Assembly (NCBI RefSeq): GCF_013408825.1
Contig: NZ_JACCBZ010000001.1
Coordinates: forward strand, 310,001 to 374,000
Direction of reading: 5' to 3'
Length of the DNA stretch: 64,000 nt
Origin: Mucilaginibacter tundrae
GTDB lineage: Bacteria > Bacteroidota > Bacteroidia > Sphingobacteriales > Sphingobacteriaceae
Positions 55,612-64,000 of the stretch are shown here, one piece after another. The first letter of the stretch is position 1. The number at the start of each line of letters is the position of its first letter. The translations under genes were made by a program, and so were the position numbers. The notes under the pieces are model-generated. The model had not been told where the DNA came from and searched no databases. It saw nothing but the letters and a program-made list of their open reading frames with translations.

Positions 55612-58600
55612 TTATCATCCCCGTCGGATTTTTCGTTGGTATTTGAGCCTGAGCTTGGTTCTGTTAAGGTGGGAGTATCTGTAGTAGGCGGGATTGGAGT
55701 TGGTATTTTGCTTTTGGCTTTGCTGCCGATATTTTTTCTAAACAGATTCCTGAAAAATTCACCGAAAGTATCAAAATCCCGTTGATAGGTAAGGCCTACG
55801 CCATTTACATATTGACTGCTCAATTGGTCAATAGTATTTAAAGTGGTGGTATTTAATACCCGGTAGGAGTACTTGGCAGTAAGGTCTCCGCTTTTGCGCA
55901 ACAAGTATTGTGCTTCAAAATCCTTGGTTAAACTATTAAAATTTGAGCTGAATAAACTGTTTTGTGTAGTGTTGTTAAACAGGTCATTACTGCCGGTGGT
56001 AGTAAATAAGCTTCCGTTAAATACCAGCCGGTTGTCAAATAATCTTAATGATGCACTCGCGTCATTAAATGAACGCAGGTTTAAGTCGAAATTCTTAATG
56101 TTTGATTGTGAAATAAAGGAGTTTAATTTATTAAATGCAAACTCGCTCACCGCTTCGCCGGCTGTACTAAATACCTGGTTAGTTAAACTATTTGGTGTTC
56201 CTGATGCAAAATTCCTGCGCACAATAATACTTAGCGCCTGCTGGCTACGGTTATTATAATCAGTTAAATAGGTTCCCAAATCATCTTTAATTGATGGATC
56301 AGTAGGGAAGTTAAAATCAAAGTCGATAGTTGGGTGTAATAATGATTTGGTGATGATCAGCTCAGCCTGTACCAGCACGTTTTCCGCTCCTTTTGGTGAT
56401 GCCAAGCCCGCTGCCTGGTAAAGCGGTGATATATCTGTACGCACCTCGTAAATAGCATTCAGGTTGATGTCGGCATTTGCAGGGTCGCCTGTCCAGCGTA
56501 TAGTACCGCCCTGGTTTACGGTAAAGTTTTTACTGATGAAGTTTTTAGCGGTAAACTCAAACTTACCTGTCGATATTAAAAAGTCGCCATACATGTTAAA
56601 ATCACCCAAACTGTTAATATTAAGGTTTAGGTTATTGGTTGTACCACTTCCCTCTAAAACACCATAATCCGTAGTTATTTTAACTATGGTTTTTTCATCA
56701 ACGGTAAGGTCAAGGTTTAATGTTACCCCATCAAAAGCATTTTTTGGAACCACAACTTTTGTACTGTCTTTATGGCTTACAAATCTTATAAAATCATAAT
56801 CTCCAGCCGTGGACGAAGTGTTAAGTGGTATGTTAAACACTGTACCCTCAAGTGTGTGGGCCTTAATATTAATATTCATGGTGTTAACCGGGCCGTTGAA
56901 TGAGAATGTACCTGTTCCGTAAGCCTTACCATAGTAAATGTGGTTATCTTTAAACGTAGTGTTTAAAGCCAGTAAGTTTTTAGTGGTTACAGTTGCTTCT
57001 ATATCCGGGTTATTTAGGTTGTTTAGGTCCACTTTGCCTTTTACCTCTCCCGTACCTCCATGTGCATCCTTCAAAGTCATGCCATCAACATCAATAACAC
57101 TATTGGTTACGGTTAGTTTATCATTAACGGTATAAGCGGTTTTAAGATAGTTAACCGTAACGCCGGTATTCTCCAAGGTAACAGTACCATTCATTTGTGG
57201 CTTAGACGCCGGTCCCGTAAGCGATAGATCACTAGATACGGTACCTTTAGGGTCTGATACCAGGTCGCGGATAAAAGGGTCAAATATTACTGTTTGCGCA
57301 TGATCCATTTTTACTTTGAAGTTAAGCGCGTTAGCTTCGGCCTCTTTGGTAAGATTGTAAGCCCCGGTAATATTCATGGTCTCGGTACCATTATTATTGA
57401 TGCTCATTTTAACATCAGCTTGTTTCCTGTCATTACCAAGTGTTGATTCAATTTTTACATCGCCAACAAGTGTTTTATTCATATTTAACGAATCGATATT
57501 CAAATGAGCATCTATACCAGGCGTGTTAGTGATTGAGCTGAATGTGACATTCCCATTAAGTGACCCTTTTAACGCCACCCCCGAAACTTTGGTCAGCTGG
57601 TCAAATGTATTCATGTTAAATTTCTCAAACTCCAGTTTTAGCTTATCTTCCGGGTTGCTGGATATAAATCCGTTTATTTTAACTTTTTGCGCGCCGTTTG
57701 ATAGCTGAAAACCATCAATTTCAGTTTTGCCACCTAGGAATTTTATCCTCACCTGGTCAGTTAGTTTCCAGTCTTGATGCTCCAAAATAACATCTGATGG
57801 AAGTAGCTTTAATTTGGCCGTAGTATCGCGCCCAAATTCAACCAAACCGTAAAGGTCTAACTGGTTGGTCGCGTCTTTGTCAGCAAGTTTTATGTTGAAA
57901 TTCAGACTGTCGTTTCTTAGCGCGTTTGATATGTCAATATTTTTGATGAACAGACTGTCTGTGATATTGATCTTGCTTAAAGAAATGTTCAGGCCTAATT
58001 GCCCATTGGTTGTACTTTCGTCCAAAATAAGGTCATGAAAAACAGTTGTACCGTATTGGATGGTTTTAACATAACCATTCAAAGTAGCTGTTTCGTTTGA
58101 TGAATTAAACTCACCCACAAAAGTCCCCTGGTCAGGTATTTTCATATCCGGATCAAAAAGCGCCAGAAGCGGACTCATATTTTTAAGCGCCAGGTTAAAC
58201 TCAAAGTGCTGTGGTTTAGGAGTAACTGCGTTTATTTTTAACGATGGGATATATTTTTTAACGATCTGTTTAAAGTACGATGGAAGCGTTGCAAGATCAA
58301 ACGAGCCATGGATATTAGCGTCCGCGATGTCTGATTTCAGCGCCAATATGCGGGTATCGCCCTTGCCATGCGCCGAAAGATCAATAGAATCAACCAAGTA
58401 ATTATTTCTTGGATCAATTATCCTGATAGGGGTAAGTTCAATATGCCCCTGTAAATTTTCAAGGCTATTCCCGCTGAATTTGGTTTTAAGTACCGTTGTT
58501 AGGGTGATGGTATCCTTCAGTAATTTAAGCGTATGTAGGCGTGCATCCTTAATATCAGCGGCAAAATTATAAGCGGTTAGTGCGGGGTTCAAGTCGACTG

Positions 58601-60098
58601 TTCCTGCCATGTTAAGTTTAACATTGGTGTCATTAATGCTGATTTTGGCATCGGCTATTTTCTTTATAAAAGTGCCTTTTACATTCAGGTTATGGTAATC
58701 ATAACCATTATAGTTTATATAACCAATCTGCGCGTCTAAGTTTTCGTTTAAGTTTTTAAGCGCGTCGCCGCTTCCTTTAACGTTAGCGGATAATGTTGCC
58801 CTGCCAATGGCATCGTTATCAAGCAAGCCTCCCAAATCAAAGTTAGAGGTGCTTATTTTGCCGCTATATGCGGGCATACCTTTTTTGTCGATCTTTAGGT
58901 TAATATCCGGATCGAAACGGCCCAACTTGGTTTTAAAAGTACCGAATGCTACAAAGTCATTCTGCAAACCTGTAAATCTCCCGGTAAAATTAATGTTGCC
59001 GAACTTGCCTATAATATCAGGCACCTTTGCATTCCTGGTTCCGGTGAAGTTACTATACAAGTAATCGAGGTCTTTTTTGTTGGTTGATAACTGGTCGAAT
59101 TTCAGTTCCAAAAAGGTATTGTCCCAATCTGGTAGGCCTCTCAAACTAAAATCCCCGCGAATGTAAGTGGCTTGTCCACCGGTGATTAGTAAATTTTTAG
59201 CCGTAAGGTGGCGTACCATGCCATGTATTTTACCATCTACACCTAGATCAAATCTTACCTTTTCCAACCCACTTGTAAAAAATGCAATGTCTTTTGATGA
59301 TACGCGTGATGATTTAAAATCGGCATCCATCATCACCTTATCCTCAATGTCAGCAAAATCATCGAAGGACTTAAATTTCATCCTGAAATAATCCTTAACC
59401 ATGGAATTAGGTGTTTGCAGGAATAAATGCTTGGTCAGGATCATGTTGGTGTCAACCGTAGCATCAGCGGTTAAGTTTTTGATAATAGCGCCACTTTTTT
59501 CGTGCAGGGTAAGGTTGTGTACATAGCCTTTAAACAGGTGGTGAATAACATCCATGCTATCAATCACCGTGCTGAATTTCTGAACATCAACATCATCAAA
59601 GTTCACCCCGTTTATCAGGGTATCAACTAAATAATTTTTATAGCGGAAATGCAGATTGTTAACAGCAATTTTCCCGAAAATTACATTCCAGGGTTTGCCG
59701 GTTGATTTTGAGGTATCTGGCGAACTAAAGTAGTCTTCGATAAATTTAACGTTGCTGGTACTGTCTTTATATTCTTTTAAATAAACAGAACTGTTGTCAA
59801 GTTTTACCAGGCTTAAATCAATAGTGCGTTGTTTTATGCTGCGGAATATTGAAAATGCGTTAATGTTTACGGTTAATTTCGACATATTAACCAGCGTGTC
59901 TTTTTTCTGGTCAAGCACATAAAAATCTTCAAGTACAATGGATGAGAAGGGTTCAAGGTAAAGGCTGCCTATACTAACTTTGGTATGCAGTTTTTTCGAC
60001 AAATAGGCTGCACCCTTCCTGGCGGCCCAGGTTTGTACAGGTTTATATTGAAAAATAAGTAACAGTATGCTCAGCGTCAAAAAAACGATCAACACCAA
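55608..60098 (-). CDS. tamB: Translocation and assembly module protein TamB (DUF490)
   Basis: 1496 residues with an N-terminal membrane anchor ([15 protein letters not shown]), a very long beta-strand-rich region and a C-terminal DUF490 domain ([21 protein letters not shown] through the ring-forming [47 protein letters not shown]). TamB-type proteins bridge the periplasm and carry lipids or help assemble outer-membrane proteins. The TTG at 60098 is the last plausible start, but the frame continues upstream to 60156 with LSYKVIKKVLKIALG, a good positively charged start to the anchor, and has no ATG, GTG or TTG there. The true start is uncertain. Confidence 0.9.
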   Translation of the reverse strand: MVLIVFLTLSILLLIFQYKPVQTWAARKGAAYLSKKLHTKVSIGSLYLEPFSSIVLEDFYVLDQKKDTLVNMSKLTVNINAFSIFRSIKQRTIDLSLVKLDNSSVYLKEYKDSTSNVKFIEDYFSSPDTSKSTGKPWNVIFGKIAVNNLHFRYKNYLVDTLINGVNFDDVDVQKFSTVIDSMDVIHHLFKGYVHNLTLHEKSGAIIKNLTADATVDTNMILTKHLFLQTPNSMVKDYFRMKFKSFDDFADIEDKVMMDADFKSSRVSSKDIAFFTSGLEKVRFDLGVDGKIHGMVRHLTAKNLLITGGQATYIRGDFSLRGLPDWDNTFLELKFDQLSTNKKDLDYLYSNFTGTRNAKVPDIIGKFGNINFTGRFTGLQNDFVAFGTFKTKLGRFDPDINLKIDKKGMPAYSGKISTSNFDLGGLLDNDAIGRATLSANVKGSGDALKNLNENLDAQIGYINYNGYDYHNLNVKGTFIKKIADAKISINDTNVKLNMAGTVDLNPALTAYNFAADIKDARLHTLKLLKDTITLTTVLKTKFSGNSLENLQGHIELTPIRIIDPRNNYLVDSIDLSAHGKGDTRILALKSDIADANIHGSFDLATLPSYFKQIVKKYIPSLKINAVTPKPQHFEFNLALKNMSPLLALFDPDMKIPDQGTFVGEFNSSNETATLNGYVKTIQYGTTVFHDLILDESTTNGQLGLNISLSKINITDSLFIKNIDISNALRNDSLNFNIKLADKDATNQLDLYGLVEFGRDTTAKLKLLPSDVILEHQDWKLTDQVRIKFLGGKTEIDGFQLSNGAQKVKINGFISSNPEDKLKLEFEKFNMNTFDQLTKVSGVALKGSLNGNVTFSSITNTPGIDAHLNIDSLNMNKTLVGDVKIESTLGNDRKQADVKMSINNNGTETMNITGAYNLTKEAEANALNFKVKMDHAQTVIFDPFIRDLVSDPKGTVSSDLSLTGPASKPQMNGTVTLENTGVTVNYLKTAYTVNDKLTVTNSVIDVDGMTLKDAHGGTGEVKGKVDLNNLNNPDIEATVTTKNLLALNTTFKDNHIYYGKAYGTGTFSFNGPVNTMNINIKAHTLEGTVFNIPLNTSSTAGDYDFIRFVSHKDSTKVVVPKNAFDGVTLNLDLTVDEKTIVKITTDYGVLEGSGTTNNLNLNINSLGDFNMYGDFLISTGKFEFTAKNFISKNFTVNQGGTIRWTGDPANADINLNAIYEVRTDISPLYQAAGLASPKGAENVLVQAELIITKSLLHPTIDFDFNFPTDPSIKDDLGTYLTDYNNRSQQALSIIVRRNFASGTPNSLTNQVFSTAGEAVSEFAFNKLNSFISQSNIKNFDLNLRSFNDASASLRLFDNRLVFNGSLFTTTGSNDLFNNTTQNSLFSSNFNSLTKDFEAQYLLRKSGDLTAKYSYRVLNTTTLNTIDQLSSQYVNGVGLTYQRDFDTFGEFFRNLFRKNIGSKAKSKIPTPIPPTTDTPTLTEPSSGSNTNEKSDGDDN

Positions 60099-60255
60099 TC
60101 CTAACGCTATTTTGAGTACTTTTTTAATAACTTTGTAGCTTAATATAATAATGAATTATTGATTCAGCGATCGAACGTTAAACACAATTTTCGCAACATA
60201 GTTTAACAATAAAATAATCACTCAATCAAAACTCACTCAATCACTAATTAATAAA

Positions 60256-61257
60256 ATGCCCGTAATACTTGCCATTGAATCCTCTTGCGACGATACCTCT
60301 GCATCCATTTGTGCCGATGGTGTGATATTAAGCAATGTGATTGCTAATCAAACCATTCACCAGGCTTACGGTGGCGTTGTGCCCGAACTTGCTTCGCGTG
60401 TTCATCAGCAAAACATTGTTCCCGCTGTCCAGCAAGCATTACTTGCCGCAAAAGTAAGTAAAAATGATGTGACTGCGGTAGCTTTCACCCGTGGACCGGG
60501 ACTTTTAGGCTCACTTTTGGTAGGAGTGTCATTTGCTAAGGCTTTCGCGCTGGCTAAAACCCTGCCATTGATAGAGGTTAACCACATGCAGGCCCATGTT
60601 TTAGCGCACTTTATCGGTGATCCAAAACCATCATTTCCTTTTTTATGTCTGACGGTTTCAGGCGGCCACACCCAGATCGTTTTGGTAAAGGATTATTTCG
60701 ATATGACAGTTATCGGCCAAACTACCGATGACGCGGCGGGCGAAGCCATGGATAAAACCAGCAAAATTTTAGGCCTGCCATATCCCGGTGGCCCGCTGAT
60801 CGATAAGCACGCACGCTTAGGTAATCCTGATGCTTATAAATTCCCTGAGCCGCAAATCCCGGGCTTGGATTTTAGCTTTAGTGGATTAAAAACATCGATC
60901 CTATATTTTATCCAGAACAACGTTAAGCTTAACCCCAATTTTATTGAGGGAAACCTGAACGACATCTGCGCCTCGGTTGAAAAACGCATTGCCACCATAT
61001 TACTCAACAAGCTTAAAAAAGCAGCTGATGAATATGGTATTAAAGATATTGCCCTTGCGGGAGGTGTATCAGCCAACACAGGACTGCGTGAAGGCTTGCT
61101 GGCAATGGGAAATAAAAATGGATGGAATTGTTTTATCCCCAAAATGGAGTATTGCACCGATAACGCCGCCATGATAGCCATCGCTGGTTACCATAAATAC
61201 CTGAAAGGCGAATTTGTGGGACAAGATGTAGCACCATTGGCAAGGATGCCACTTTAA
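60256..61257 (+). CDS. tsaD: tRNA N6-adenosine threonylcarbamoyltransferase
   Basis: 333 residues, the usual length. TsaD places the threonylcarbamoyl group on A37 of tRNAs that read ANN codons, together with TsaB and TsaE. Motifs: the ASKHA ATP fold start AIESSCDDTSASI, zinc/iron ligands His110 and His114 in VNHMQAHVLAHF, LTVSGGHTQIVLV, DDAAGEAMDKTSKILGLPYPGGP, LDFSFSGLKT, ALAGGVSANTGLR, and YCTDNAAMIA near 299-308 with the third metal-binding Asp. It is divergent from tamB. Confidence 0.97.
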   Translation: MPVILAIESSCDDTSASICADGVILSNVIANQTIHQAYGGVVPELASRVHQQNIVPAVQQALLAAKVSKNDVTAVAFTRGPGLLGSLLVGVSFAKAFALAKTLPLIEVNHMQAHVLAHFIGDPKPSFPFLCLTVSGGHTQIVLVKDYFDMTVIGQTTDDAAGEAMDKTSKILGLPYPGGPLIDKHARLGNPDAYKFPEPQIPGLDFSFSGLKTSILYFIQNNVKLNPNFIEGNLNDICASVEKRIATILLNKLKKAADEYGIKDIALAGGVSANTGLREGLLAMGNKNGWNCFIPKMEYCTDNAAMIAIAGYHKYLKGEFVGQDVAPLARMPL

Positions 61258-61309
61258 TAACAGCCTTGAAGCTTTTCTACTTACACACTAAAAAACTACC
61301 TTTGTAGCC

Positions 61310-61504
61310 ATGAACGCAGCCGCCTACATATTTTGGATAATTTTCGTAATTCCTTTGATAGCCTTTTTGGTATGGCTTGTTCGCCAGGACAAAAGTAAAG
61401 GCAAAATTGGCCTTGCCGTAGTAATAGGTTTGGTGATTATGGTTGTCATTTACATGTATTATAAACACATGTTCGCGCCTTATACCAAGGTGTACGATTT
61501 TTAA
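61310..61504 (+). CDS. Small membrane protein with two helices
   Basis: 64 residues with two hydrophobic segments (about 5-24 and 34-51) joined by a Lys/Arg/Asp loop (RQDKSKGKIG), so a two-span membrane protein with a cytosolic loop is likely. The tail is MFAPYTKVYDF. No family is recognised. The frame is clean and close behind tsaD on the same strand, but short, so moderate confidence that it is real. Confidence 0.55.
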   Translation: MNAAAYIFWIIFVIPLIAFLVWLVRQDKSKGKIGLAVVIGLVIMVVIYMYYKHMFAPYTKVYDF

Positions 61505-61863
61505 GATTTCTCAGCATCTCATTGCTGTGAGGAACGAAGCAATAGCGAACTATACAAATCAGTTCCCCTCTTGAGGGGTTAGGGGTGTGTTTCTGCTCCC
61601 TGCAAACAATTGACTAATCACCGATTAACTAATCTCTGATAATGACCTACTGACAAAACACTGTCAGCACAAATCCCATTCTAATTCCCGAAATTTGATG
61701 TGCCGGTAGTGATACTGATAGCCTGTTAATCAATCCGTTTAACTATATTTATCCGGCAAACCAATTAATACCTTGCCAATATGGCATTTAGCCGCCAAAT
61801 TGTAACAACGGTATACGTTTTGTACTCTAAAACCAAACAACAATTAACCAATCTACAAAAACA
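61505..61863. other. Intergenic region with repeats
   Basis: About 360 bases. It holds a degenerate repeat copy (61519-61590) and otherwise AT-rich sequence with no convincing ORF. Confidence 0.6.
61519..61590. repeat. Dispersed repeat copy 3 plus CCCCTC/GAGGGG hairpin
   Basis: The core GTGAGGAACGAAGCAATAGC matches the repeats at 34024 and 34894. It is followed by CCCCTCTTGAGGGG, a small hairpin, then TTAGGGGTGTG. This combination recalls short intergenic repeats common in Sphingobacteriaceae. Confidence 0.55.
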
Positions 61864-62442
61864 ATGAAAAAGCTATTCACAGCAATATTATTAGTAATGT
61901 CTGTTATGGGGTTAAGCTCATGCAGCTACAATAGCATGGTGCAAATGGACGAGAACGTTAAAGCCAAATGGGGCGCCGTTGAAAGCCAGTACCAACGCCG
62001 TGCCGATTTGATCCCTAACTTAGTAAACACCGTTAAAGGCGTGGCCAATTTCGAAAAAAGCACTTTGGTTGATGTAACCAATGCGCGTGCAAGAGCAACA
62101 TCAATACAAGTTGACCCAACCAAGCTTACTCCGGAAACTATTCAAAAATACCAGGCAGCACAAGGTCAGTTAAGCACCGCTTTAGGCCGTTTATTAGTAG
62201 CATCAGAAAACTATCCCCAGTTAAAAGCTAATGATAATTTCACTGCTTTACAGGCACAGCTAGAAGGTACTGAAAACCGCATTAACATAGCCCGTTTAGA
62301 TTTTAACAGCGCTGTACAGGAATATAATAGCAAGATCCGCTCGTTCCCGGCAAACATAACGGCTAAAATGTTCGGCTTTACCGAAAAAGGTTACTTTCAG
62401 GCAGAGGCCGGTGCAAGTAAAGTGCCTACTGTACAGTTCTAA
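61864..62442 (+). CDS. lemA: LemA family lipoprotein
   Basis: 192 residues with a lipoprotein signal (LSSC20), unlike plain membrane-anchored LemA. The family signature is VKAKWGAVESQYQRRADLIPNLVNTVKGVANFEKSTLVDVTNARARATS near 33-80, then QAQLEGTENRINIARLDFNSAVQEYNSKIRSFP near 120-155. LemA-type proteins are helical bundles of unknown biochemical role. It heads a LemA-TPM-TPM cluster, a common arrangement in Bacteroidota that suggests an envelope function. Confidence 0.9.
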   Translation: MKKLFTAILLVMSVMGLSSCSYNSMVQMDENVKAKWGAVESQYQRRADLIPNLVNTVKGVANFEKSTLVDVTNARARATSIQVDPTKLTPETIQKYQAAQGQLSTALGRLLVASENYPQLKANDNFTALQAQLEGTENRINIARLDFNSAVQEYNSKIRSFPANITAKMFGFTEKGYFQAEAGASKVPTVQF

Positions 62443-62443
62443 T

Positions 62444-62535
62444 TTAGAGATTAGAGGTTAGCGATGGGAGATTAGGAACTTCAGTCGCTAACTTTATCCT
62501 CAAGCAATAACTAATCTCTAACCTCCAATCTCTAA
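62444..62535. repeat. Nested inverted repeat between lemA and the TPM gene
   Basis: Outer arms 62444-62461 and 62518-62535 are complementary over 18 bases with one mismatch. An inner alternative pairs GTTAGCGA (62457-62464) with TCGCTAAC (62485-62492). The arms share the AGATTAG motif. It separates two genes of one cluster and may be a small repeat or a processing/attenuation structure. Confidence 0.6.
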
Positions 62536-62545
62536 TCAACTAACC

Positions 62546-62980
62546 ATGGCTTTATTTACCGAAGAAGAGCAACACCGCATCCGCATCGCGATTGAAGACG
62601 CTGAAAAGCACACTTCAGGGCAGATACGGGTTTGCATCGAAAAGACCTGCAGCGAAAATGTACTCGATCGCGCAGCTAAATATTTTCATAAGCTGGATAT
62701 GCACAAAACGAAGCACCGTAACGGGGTATTGGTATATGTGGCTACAGTCGACCGTAAATTTGCAATTATAGGCGATGCCGGCATAAACAAAGTGGTGCCT
62801 GCCGATTTTTGGGATAGCACCAAAGAAGATATGCTGGAGCATTTTAAATTGGGCGATTTGGTTGAGGGCATTGTTACCGGACTTAAAATAGCCGGCGATC
62901 ACTTGCAGAAATTTTTCCCGCATAATGCTGATGATACTAACGAATTATCCGATGACATTGCCTTTATGGACGGCGAATAA
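62546..62980 (+). CDS. TPM-domain protein without signal peptide
   Basis: 144 residues containing a TPM (DUF477) domain. The N-terminus FTEEEQHRIRIAIEDAEKHTSGQIRVCIEKTCSENVLDRAAKYFHKLDMHKTKHRNGVLVYVATVDRKFAIIGDAGIN matches the fold near 4-80. There is no signal peptide or membrane segment, unlike the next gene. TPM domains in other families bind calcium or act as phosphatases; the role here is unknown. It overlaps nothing and leads the next TPM gene by 11 bases. Confidence 0.88.
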   Translation: MALFTEEEQHRIRIAIEDAEKHTSGQIRVCIEKTCSENVLDRAAKYFHKLDMHKTKHRNGVLVYVATVDRKFAIIGDAGINKVVPADFWDSTKEDMLEHFKLGDLVEGIVTGLKIAGDHLQKFFPHNADDTNELSDDIAFMDGE

Positions 62981-62991
62981 AAACAAACATC

Positions 62992-63783
62992 ATGTTTAAA
63001 AAACTCATACTATTTTTCGTTCTGCTGGCTAGTGGTTTTACTGCTTTCTCACAAAACTTCCCCCCCAAGCCGGCTGCGCTAATCACCGATTATACCAATA
63101 CTTTATCTCCCGGGGATCAGCAAAAGCTGGAGGATAAACTGGTTGCTTATGACGATACTTCGTCTACACAGATAGCTATCGTGTTGATGAAATCGGTAGG
63201 TGATTATGATATTGATCAATACGCCGCTGCGTTGGGCCGCAAATGGGGTATTGGTCAAAAAGGCAACAACAATGGCTTGCTGATATTAGCAGCTATGGAT
63301 CAGCATAAAGTAACCATTCAGGTTGGTTATGGGTTGGAAGGTGCTGTTCCGGATGTGATTACGCATGTAATCATTCAAAACGATATAACCCCGCGCTTTA
63401 AACAAGGCGATTATTACGGTGGATTAGATGCGGCGGTAGATGATATCATCAAATACACCAAAGGTGAATTTAAGGCAACCAAAAAGCCTCAGCACGACAA
63501 TAACAATGGCAATGCCGCAGGTATCATTATAGTGATCATTATTTTTATCCTGATCATGATTTTCCGTAACCGTGGTGGTGGCGGCCAGATAATCGGCGGC
63601 AGAGGCGGTGCAAGTCCGTTCTGGTGGTTTTTAGCTGGCGATATGTTAGGCGGTGCTGGTCGTGGTGGCGGCGGATGGGGCGGAGGCGGTGGCTTCGGCG
63701 GAGGAGATTCCGGCGGTGGTGGCGGCTTTGGCGGTTTCGGTGGCGGCGATTTCGGCGGCGGCGGCAGCAGCGGTAGTTGGTAA
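62992..63783 (+). CDS. TPM-domain (YgcG-like) membrane protein with glycine-rich tail
   Basis: 263 residues. A signal peptide ends near AFSQ21, the TPM domain covers about 27-155 (LITDYTNTLSPGDQQKLEDKLVAYDDTSSTQIAIVLMKSVGDYDIDQYAAALGRKWGIGQKGNNNGLLILAAMDQHKVTIQVGYGLEGAVPD), a membrane helix sits near 178-193, and the tail from about 195 is Gly/Ser/Phe repeats. This is the standard YgcG arrangement. Function unknown; association with LemA suggests an envelope role. Confidence 0.92.
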   Translation: MFKKLILFFVLLASGFTAFSQNFPPKPAALITDYTNTLSPGDQQKLEDKLVAYDDTSSTQIAIVLMKSVGDYDIDQYAAALGRKWGIGQKGNNNGLLILAAMDQHKVTIQVGYGLEGAVPDVITHVIIQNDITPRFKQGDYYGGLDAAVDDIIKYTKGEFKATKKPQHDNNNGNAAGIIIVIIIFILIMIFRNRGGGGQIIGGRGGASPFWWFLAGDMLGGAGRGGGGWGGGGGFGGGDSGGGGGFGGFGGGDFGGGGSSGSW

Positions 63784-63793
63784 TTGCGTAGCC

Positions 63794-64000
63794 ATGTTCC
63801 AAAAAGATTTCATGCTGAACGAAGCCCGCAAATTTGCCGAGCTTCTGGCTAAACTAATGGGCTTAAAGGTCGAAAGCAATTACGCGGAGTTTGATCGACA
63901 GCTAAGCGACATCCTGCAAAAGGAATATGATGCCAATCTGGAAAACTTATTAGCTTTAAGTGAATCTGAATTTATTAAACGTATTCAATCTGAAACTTAC
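63794..64000 (+). CDS. Hypothetical protein, cut by the right edge
   Basis: An open frame from ATG at 63794 to the window end gives at least 69 residues. It begins MFQKDFMLNEARKFAELLAKLMGL, and the following part (ESNYAEFDRQLSDILQKEY then LLALSESEFIKRIQ) is helical and charged. It starts 10 bases after the TPM gene on the same strand, so it may be part of that cluster. No family is recognised. Confidence 0.65.
   Translation, partial: MFQKDFMLNEARKFAELLAKLMGLKVESNYAEFDRQLSDILQKEYDANLENLLALSESEFIKRIQSETY

Noticed and set aside
63554..63879. Long antisense ORFs opposite the glycine-rich tail
   Set aside because: These are a by-product of the GGC/GGT repeats; translations are Arg/His or Ala/Thr repeats.
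1..64000. CRISPR array or intact insertion sequence
   Set aside because: No regularly spaced repeats, no cas genes, and no transposase or integrase frame were seen.

Overview
The window looks like chromosomal DNA of a Bacteroidota, most likely a Sphingobacteriaceae of the Mucilaginibacter/Pedobacter type. The evidence is two SusC/SusD pairs, a sigma/FecR switch, two GH92 mannosidases, futalosine-route menaquinone genes, several TAnnTTTG promoter boxes, TTG starts and the protein families present. The genus is inference; no rRNA gene is present.

Layout. 1-9 kb holds housekeeping genes: queD, mqnB and mqnD, an orphan AT-rich membrane gene, hflX, then trpE-trpG-trpC transcribed leftwards behind a short Trp-rich leader peptide and terminator (a readable attenuator), a small membrane protein and recA. 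9-26 kb holds a ligase-associated DEXH helicase, a lipoprotein, an M16 protease, a DUF5009/HGSNAT-like acyltransferase, anmK, a GH92 mannosidase, a DUF1810 gene, a LysR regulator divergent in role from a pyruvate oxidase, and a GH20 hexosaminidase. 26-34 kb is patchy: a frameshifted rifampin ADP-ribosyltransferase (arr) relic fused to a truncated chrA, a multicopper oxidase, an SDR, a TonB receptor with a His-containing small secreted protein, a histidine kinase and peptidase E. 34-36 kb is mostly non-coding, with dispersed repeats, terminators and the 3' half of a CAT-anticodon tRNA.

36-51 kb is the main accessory system: a polysaccharide utilisation locus with a GH18 endo-beta-N-acetylglucosaminidase, a GH92 alpha-mannosidase, SusD and SusC on the minus strand, and divergently an ECF sigma factor, FecR anti-sigma, a SusC with an N-terminal STN signalling domain and a second SusD. 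The enzyme pair predicts release of high-mannose N-glycans from glycoproteins and trimming of the mannose; the sigma/FecR/STN trio predicts induction by the imported glycan. The upstream genes for GH92, GH20, the acetyltransferase-like protein and AnmK would handle mannose, GlcNAc and anhydro-MurNAc from similar or cell-wall sources.

51-64 kb returns to core genes: an elongator-type tRNA-Met with terminator, a START-like protein, an LptF/LptG permease, ribBA, tamB, tsaD, a small membrane protein, a LemA/TPM/TPM cluster and a partial gene at the edge. No CRISPR array, intact insertion sequence, integrase gene or rRNA was seen.
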